A program made the translations under genes and the position numbers. The notes below the pieces were generated by a model, which was not told the origin of the DNA, made no database searches, and saw nothing but the letters and a program-made list of their open reading frames with translations. Below are positions 61,533 through 64,000 of a DNA stretch of 64,000 nt, one piece after another (positions within the stretch are counted from its first letter, which is position 1; each line of letters begins with the position of its first letter). Source of the stretch: Variovorax brevis (GTDB lineage: Bacteria > Pseudomonadota > Gammaproteobacteria > Burkholderiales > Burkholderiaceae_C); assembly GCF_030317105.1 (NCBI RefSeq), contig NZ_JASZYG010000003.1, positions 434,001 through 498,000 of the forward strand. Direction: 5' to 3'.

Positions 61533-62483
61533 ATGACGACTGCGCGAGACGCCCTCACTCCGGATGCCCTGTCGATGCTGCAGGCGGTTGCAGTGACGGG
61601 CAGCTTTGCCGGCGCCGCGCGCTCCCTCAACCTCGTGCCCAGCGCCCTGAGCTACCGGGTGCGGCAGATCGAGGACGCGCTGGACGTGCTGCTGTTTGAC
61701 CGCAGTGCGCGCCAGGCGCGGCTGACGCAGGCCGGCGCCGAGTTGCTGCGCGAAGGCGCGCGCCTGCTCAACGAAATCGATGCCGTCGCCAATCGCGTCA
61801 AGCGCGTGGCCACCGGATGGGAGGCGCAACTCACCATCGCCCTGGACACCGTCATCGCGCGCGACCCGGTGCTGGAGCTCGTGAGCGCCTTCTACGCGCT
61901 GAACCCGCCCACACGCCTCAGGCTGCTGGACGAAACGCTGATGGGCACGATCCAGACCCTGACCTCCGGCCACGCCGACCTCGCGATTGGCGCGGTGGTC
62001 GATGCCGCGGGCCTGTCGTTCACGGCCTCGGGCATTCGCAGTTGCGCGCTGGGCGAACTGAGGTTCGTCTATTGCGTGGCGCCGCACCATCCGCTGGCGA
62101 AGATCGACGTTCCCCTGAGCGACGAGGTGCTGCGTCAACACCGGGCCGTCGCCGCGGCAGACTCGACCCGGACGGGCGAGAGCATGACGGTCAACCTGAT
62201 CGAAGGGCAGGACGTGCTGACGGTGGCAAGCATGCACGCCAAGCTCGCCGCCCAACTGCACGGGTTGGGCGGCGGCTTTCTGCCCGAGCCGATGGCACGC
62301 GCCTACATCGAGGCCGGGCACCTGGTGGCCTGCAGGACCGAACGCCGCGCACCGCTGGGCCAGATGCATTGCGCTTGGCGCGTGCCCGCGGGTGGTCCGG
62401 GCCATGCGCTCGAATGGTGGCTCGCGCGCTTCGAACACGAAGGTACGCGACGTGCGCTTCTTGAGAATCATCGGGGAAGATGA
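61533..62483 (+). CDS. LysR-family regulator of the pirin/DoxX operon
   Basis: This 316-residue LysR regulator has an N-terminal winged helix (MLQAVAVTGSFAGAARSLNL with LSYRVRQIEDALDVLLFDR) and a substrate-binding domain of normal length with the usual conserved segments (HADLAIGAV, ADSTRTGESMTV). It is divergent from the operon it most likely controls; the inverted repeat at 61491-61515 is in the shared region. The inducer is probably a quinone or oxidant, by association only. Confidence 0.9.
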   Translation: MTTARDALTPDALSMLQAVAVTGSFAGAARSLNLVPSALSYRVRQIEDALDVLLFDRSARQARLTQAGAELLREGARLLNEIDAVANRVKRVATGWEAQLTIALDTVIARDPVLELVSAFYALNPPTRLRLLDETLMGTIQTLTSGHADLAIGAVVDAAGLSFTASGIRSCALGELRFVYCVAPHHPLAKIDVPLSDEVLRQHRAVAAADSTRTGESMTVNLIEGQDVLTVASMHAKLAAQLHGLGGGFLPEPMARAYIEAGHLVACRTERRAPLGQMHCAWRVPAGGPGHALEWWLARFEHEGTRRALLENHRGR

Positions 62484-62591
62484 GGCTGCCAATCCGGCGC
62501 GCGTGCTGTTGAAATACGCTTCCGCCGCCGCGACCCCGAAGCGCAGTTCACCAGCCTGCTAGAGTGTCTCGGCCCGTCACACTCCACAAAA

Positions 62592-63662
62592 ATGATCATG
62601 ACAAAACCAGGCTCTCCCAAACGCTCCAAACCCAAATTGCCGCGCCACTTCGCCATCGTCGGCGCCGGCATGGCGGGCGTCGCGTGCGCCCGTACGCTGG
62701 TGCAGGCAGGTCATCGCGTGACCATGTTCGAGTGGGCCGACTTGCCCGGCGGGCGCATGACCAGCGAGTCGTCTCCCTTCGGCAACTTCGACAGCGGGGC
62801 GCAGTACTTCACCGTGCGCGACCAGCGCTTCGTGCAGGCGCTGCAGGCCACGCCCGGCGTGTGCCGGCCGTGGAGCGCGAATGCGGTGCGCGTGCTCGAT
62901 GCGCACGGACTGGTCGCGGAAGCCGCCTTGCCGACGCACGAAGCGCATTGGGTGGCGCAGCCGGGCATGCGTGCTCTCGTCGCGCATTGGGCCAAGCCGC
63001 TGGGCGAATCCCTCATGACCGGCGTGCAGGTGACCGGCATCGAACGCGACGCGCTCGACGCCACGCGCTGGCAGCTGCGCACTCAGGGCGCCGACGAATC
63101 GACGCACGTGTATTCGGGCTTCGACGCCGTGCTGCTGGCCACGCCGCCATCGCAGGCGCGGCGCCTGATCGGCAAGCATTCCCCGTCGCTCACCAAGACG
63201 CTGGCCCCGGTCAAGGTCGCGCCCTGCTGGACCTTGATGATCGCCTTTCCCAACGCCAACCAGCCCACGATGTCGCATCTGGGTCCGCAGTGGAACGCGG
63301 CGCGCAGCACGCACCACCGGGTGGCCTGGCTGGCGCGCGAGTCGTCCAAGCCCGGACGCGAGACCGTGGAACGCTGGACACTGCAGGCCAGCCCCGCGTG
63401 GTCGCAGGAACATCTCGCCGACGACGGCGCGCGCGTGCAGGCCAAGCTGCTGCGTGCTTTTTCGGAGATCACGGGCATCCGCGCCGAGCCCGCGCATGCC
63501 AGGACCCGCTGCTGGCCCGAAGCGCAAACGACTGTTCCCGCGGGCGTGCCGCACCTGTGGGATGAAAGCGCGCAAATCGGCGCCGCCGGCGACTGGTGCA
63601 CGGGTCACCGCGTCGAGGAAGCCTTTCTCTCGGGCCTGTCGCTGGCGTTGGCGGTGCACTGA
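62592..63662 (+). CDS. FAD-dependent NAD(P)/amine-oxidoreductase, renalase-like
   Basis: This 356-residue flavoprotein has the Rossmann loop AIVGAGMAGVACARTL (residues 21-36), the FAD-contact GGRMTSESSPFGNFDSGAQYF and a C-terminal AAGDWCTGHRVEEAFLSG. This is the pattern of the renalase/NAD(P)-binding amine-oxidase-like group. A basic N-terminus of about 18 residues precedes it. Function in bacteria may be repair of damaged NAD(P)H forms or oxidation of amines. Start codon could be ATG at 62592 or 62598. Confidence 0.85.
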   Translation: MIMTKPGSPKRSKPKLPRHFAIVGAGMAGVACARTLVQAGHRVTMFEWADLPGGRMTSESSPFGNFDSGAQYFTVRDQRFVQALQATPGVCRPWSANAVRVLDAHGLVAEAALPTHEAHWVAQPGMRALVAHWAKPLGESLMTGVQVTGIERDALDATRWQLRTQGADESTHVYSGFDAVLLATPPSQARRLIGKHSPSLTKTLAPVKVAPCWTLMIAFPNANQPTMSHLGPQWNAARSTHHRVAWLARESSKPGRETVERWTLQASPAWSQEHLADDGARVQAKLLRAFSEITGIRAEPAHARTRCWPEAQTTVPAGVPHLWDESAQIGAAGDWCTGHRVEEAFLSGLSLALAVH

Positions 63663-63688
63663 ACGCCCACTGAACCCCCTTTTCCGCG

Positions 63689-64000
63689 TTGAGACCCACC
63701 GGCCGATTCGCACCCTCGCCCACCGGCCCGTTGCACGCGGGTTCGCTCGTCGCTGCGCTGGCGAGTTGGCTCGACGTGCGCGCGCGCGGCCCGAACGCGC
63801 GCTGGCTGGTGCGCATCGAGGACGCCGACACCGAGCGTTGCCTGCCGGGCATGGGCGAACACATCCTCGGCCAACTGGCAGCCTGCGGACTGACGCCTGA
63901 CGAAGCACCGGTGTGGCAGACGCGCCGCACCGATCTCTACGACGCTGCGCTGTCGCGCCTGCGCGACGCAGCGCTCGCCTACCCCTGCGGCTGTTCACGC
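63689..64000 (+). CDS. gluQ: Glutamyl-Q tRNA(Asp) synthetase, N-terminal part (cut by window edge)
   Basis: This open frame of 104 codons reaches the right edge. [20 protein letters not shown] is the HIGH-type motif of glutamyl-tRNA synthetase paralogues, followed by [16 protein letters not shown]. GluQ attaches glutamate to queuosine at position 34 of tRNA-Asp. An in-frame TGA at 63671 leaves TTG at 63689 as the only reasonable start. The zinc Cys cluster appears to begin at the edge (YPCGCSR). Confidence 0.9.
   Translation, partial: MRPTGRFAPSPTGPLHAGSLVAALASWLDVRARGPNARWLVRIEDADTERCLPGMGEHILGQLAACGLTPDEAPVWQTRRTDLYDAALSRLRDAALAYPCGCSR

Overview
The window looks like the chromosome of a high-GC betaproteobacterium of the family Comamonadaceae, most like Variovorax. 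That rests on high GC throughout, on the gene order cysS / 3-methyladenine glycosylase / accA / tilS / lysC / tRNA-Ser, on the order glyA / nrdR / type IV minor pilins / ribD / ribE / ribB / ribH / nusB / tolQRA / dnaE, and on a ZTP riboswitch ahead of glyA. No rRNA, CRISPR array, prophage or intact insertion sequence was seen.

Bases 1-5,000 are an accessory patch. It holds the start of a probable glycosyltransferase running off the left edge, a metallo-beta-lactamase-fold protein, a phytanoyl-CoA-dioxygenase-like protein with an altered iron site, an aldo/keto reductase, an APS kinase and a sulfotransferase. The last two suggest sulfation of a surface or small-molecule glycan. Next comes a duplicated, internally deleted copy of a hydrolase gene.

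Bases 5,000-13,400 hold an FMN reductase and a minus-strand cluster headed by a TetR regulator. Its other members are an alpha/beta-hydrolase-glycosyltransferase fusion, a SAM methyltransferase, a second hydrolase, an opine-dehydrogenase-like protein, a 3-hydroxyacyl-CoA-dehydrogenase-like protein and a hydrolase-fold protein lacking its catalytic Ser and His. It looks like an undescribed tailoring or catabolic pathway with two promoters.

Bases 13,600-19,300 carry a membrane protein, an operon of a protealysin-like M4 protease, an emfourin-type inhibitor and a nucleoside-phosphorylase-like protein, then an MFS exporter divergent from its TetR repressor with two identical 12-bp palindromes. 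A gene-poor stretch with an 18-bp palindrome and a strong terminator follows.

Bases 19,300-36,000 are core genome: tRNA-Ser(GCU), lysC, tilS, a DUF1232 gene, accA, a DNA glycosylase and cysS on the minus strand; a TPR protein, two cyclophilins, lpxH and mtfA on the plus strand; then a large DUF349 protein and a giant AsmA-like DUF748 protein on the minus strand.

Bases 36,000-64,000 begin with a structured intergenic region, a lytic transglycosylase, and glyA under a ZTP riboswitch. nrdR and a complete minor-pilin operon (fimT, pilV, pilW, pilX, pilY1, pilE) come next, then the riboflavin genes interrupted by a REP-like inverted repeat, nusB, an aminotransferase, ybgC and tolQRA, with convergent dnaE. 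The right end has trhO, a pirin/DoxX/flavodoxin/pirin operon facing a LysR regulator across a 25-bp inverted repeat, an FAD oxidoreductase and the start of gluQ.
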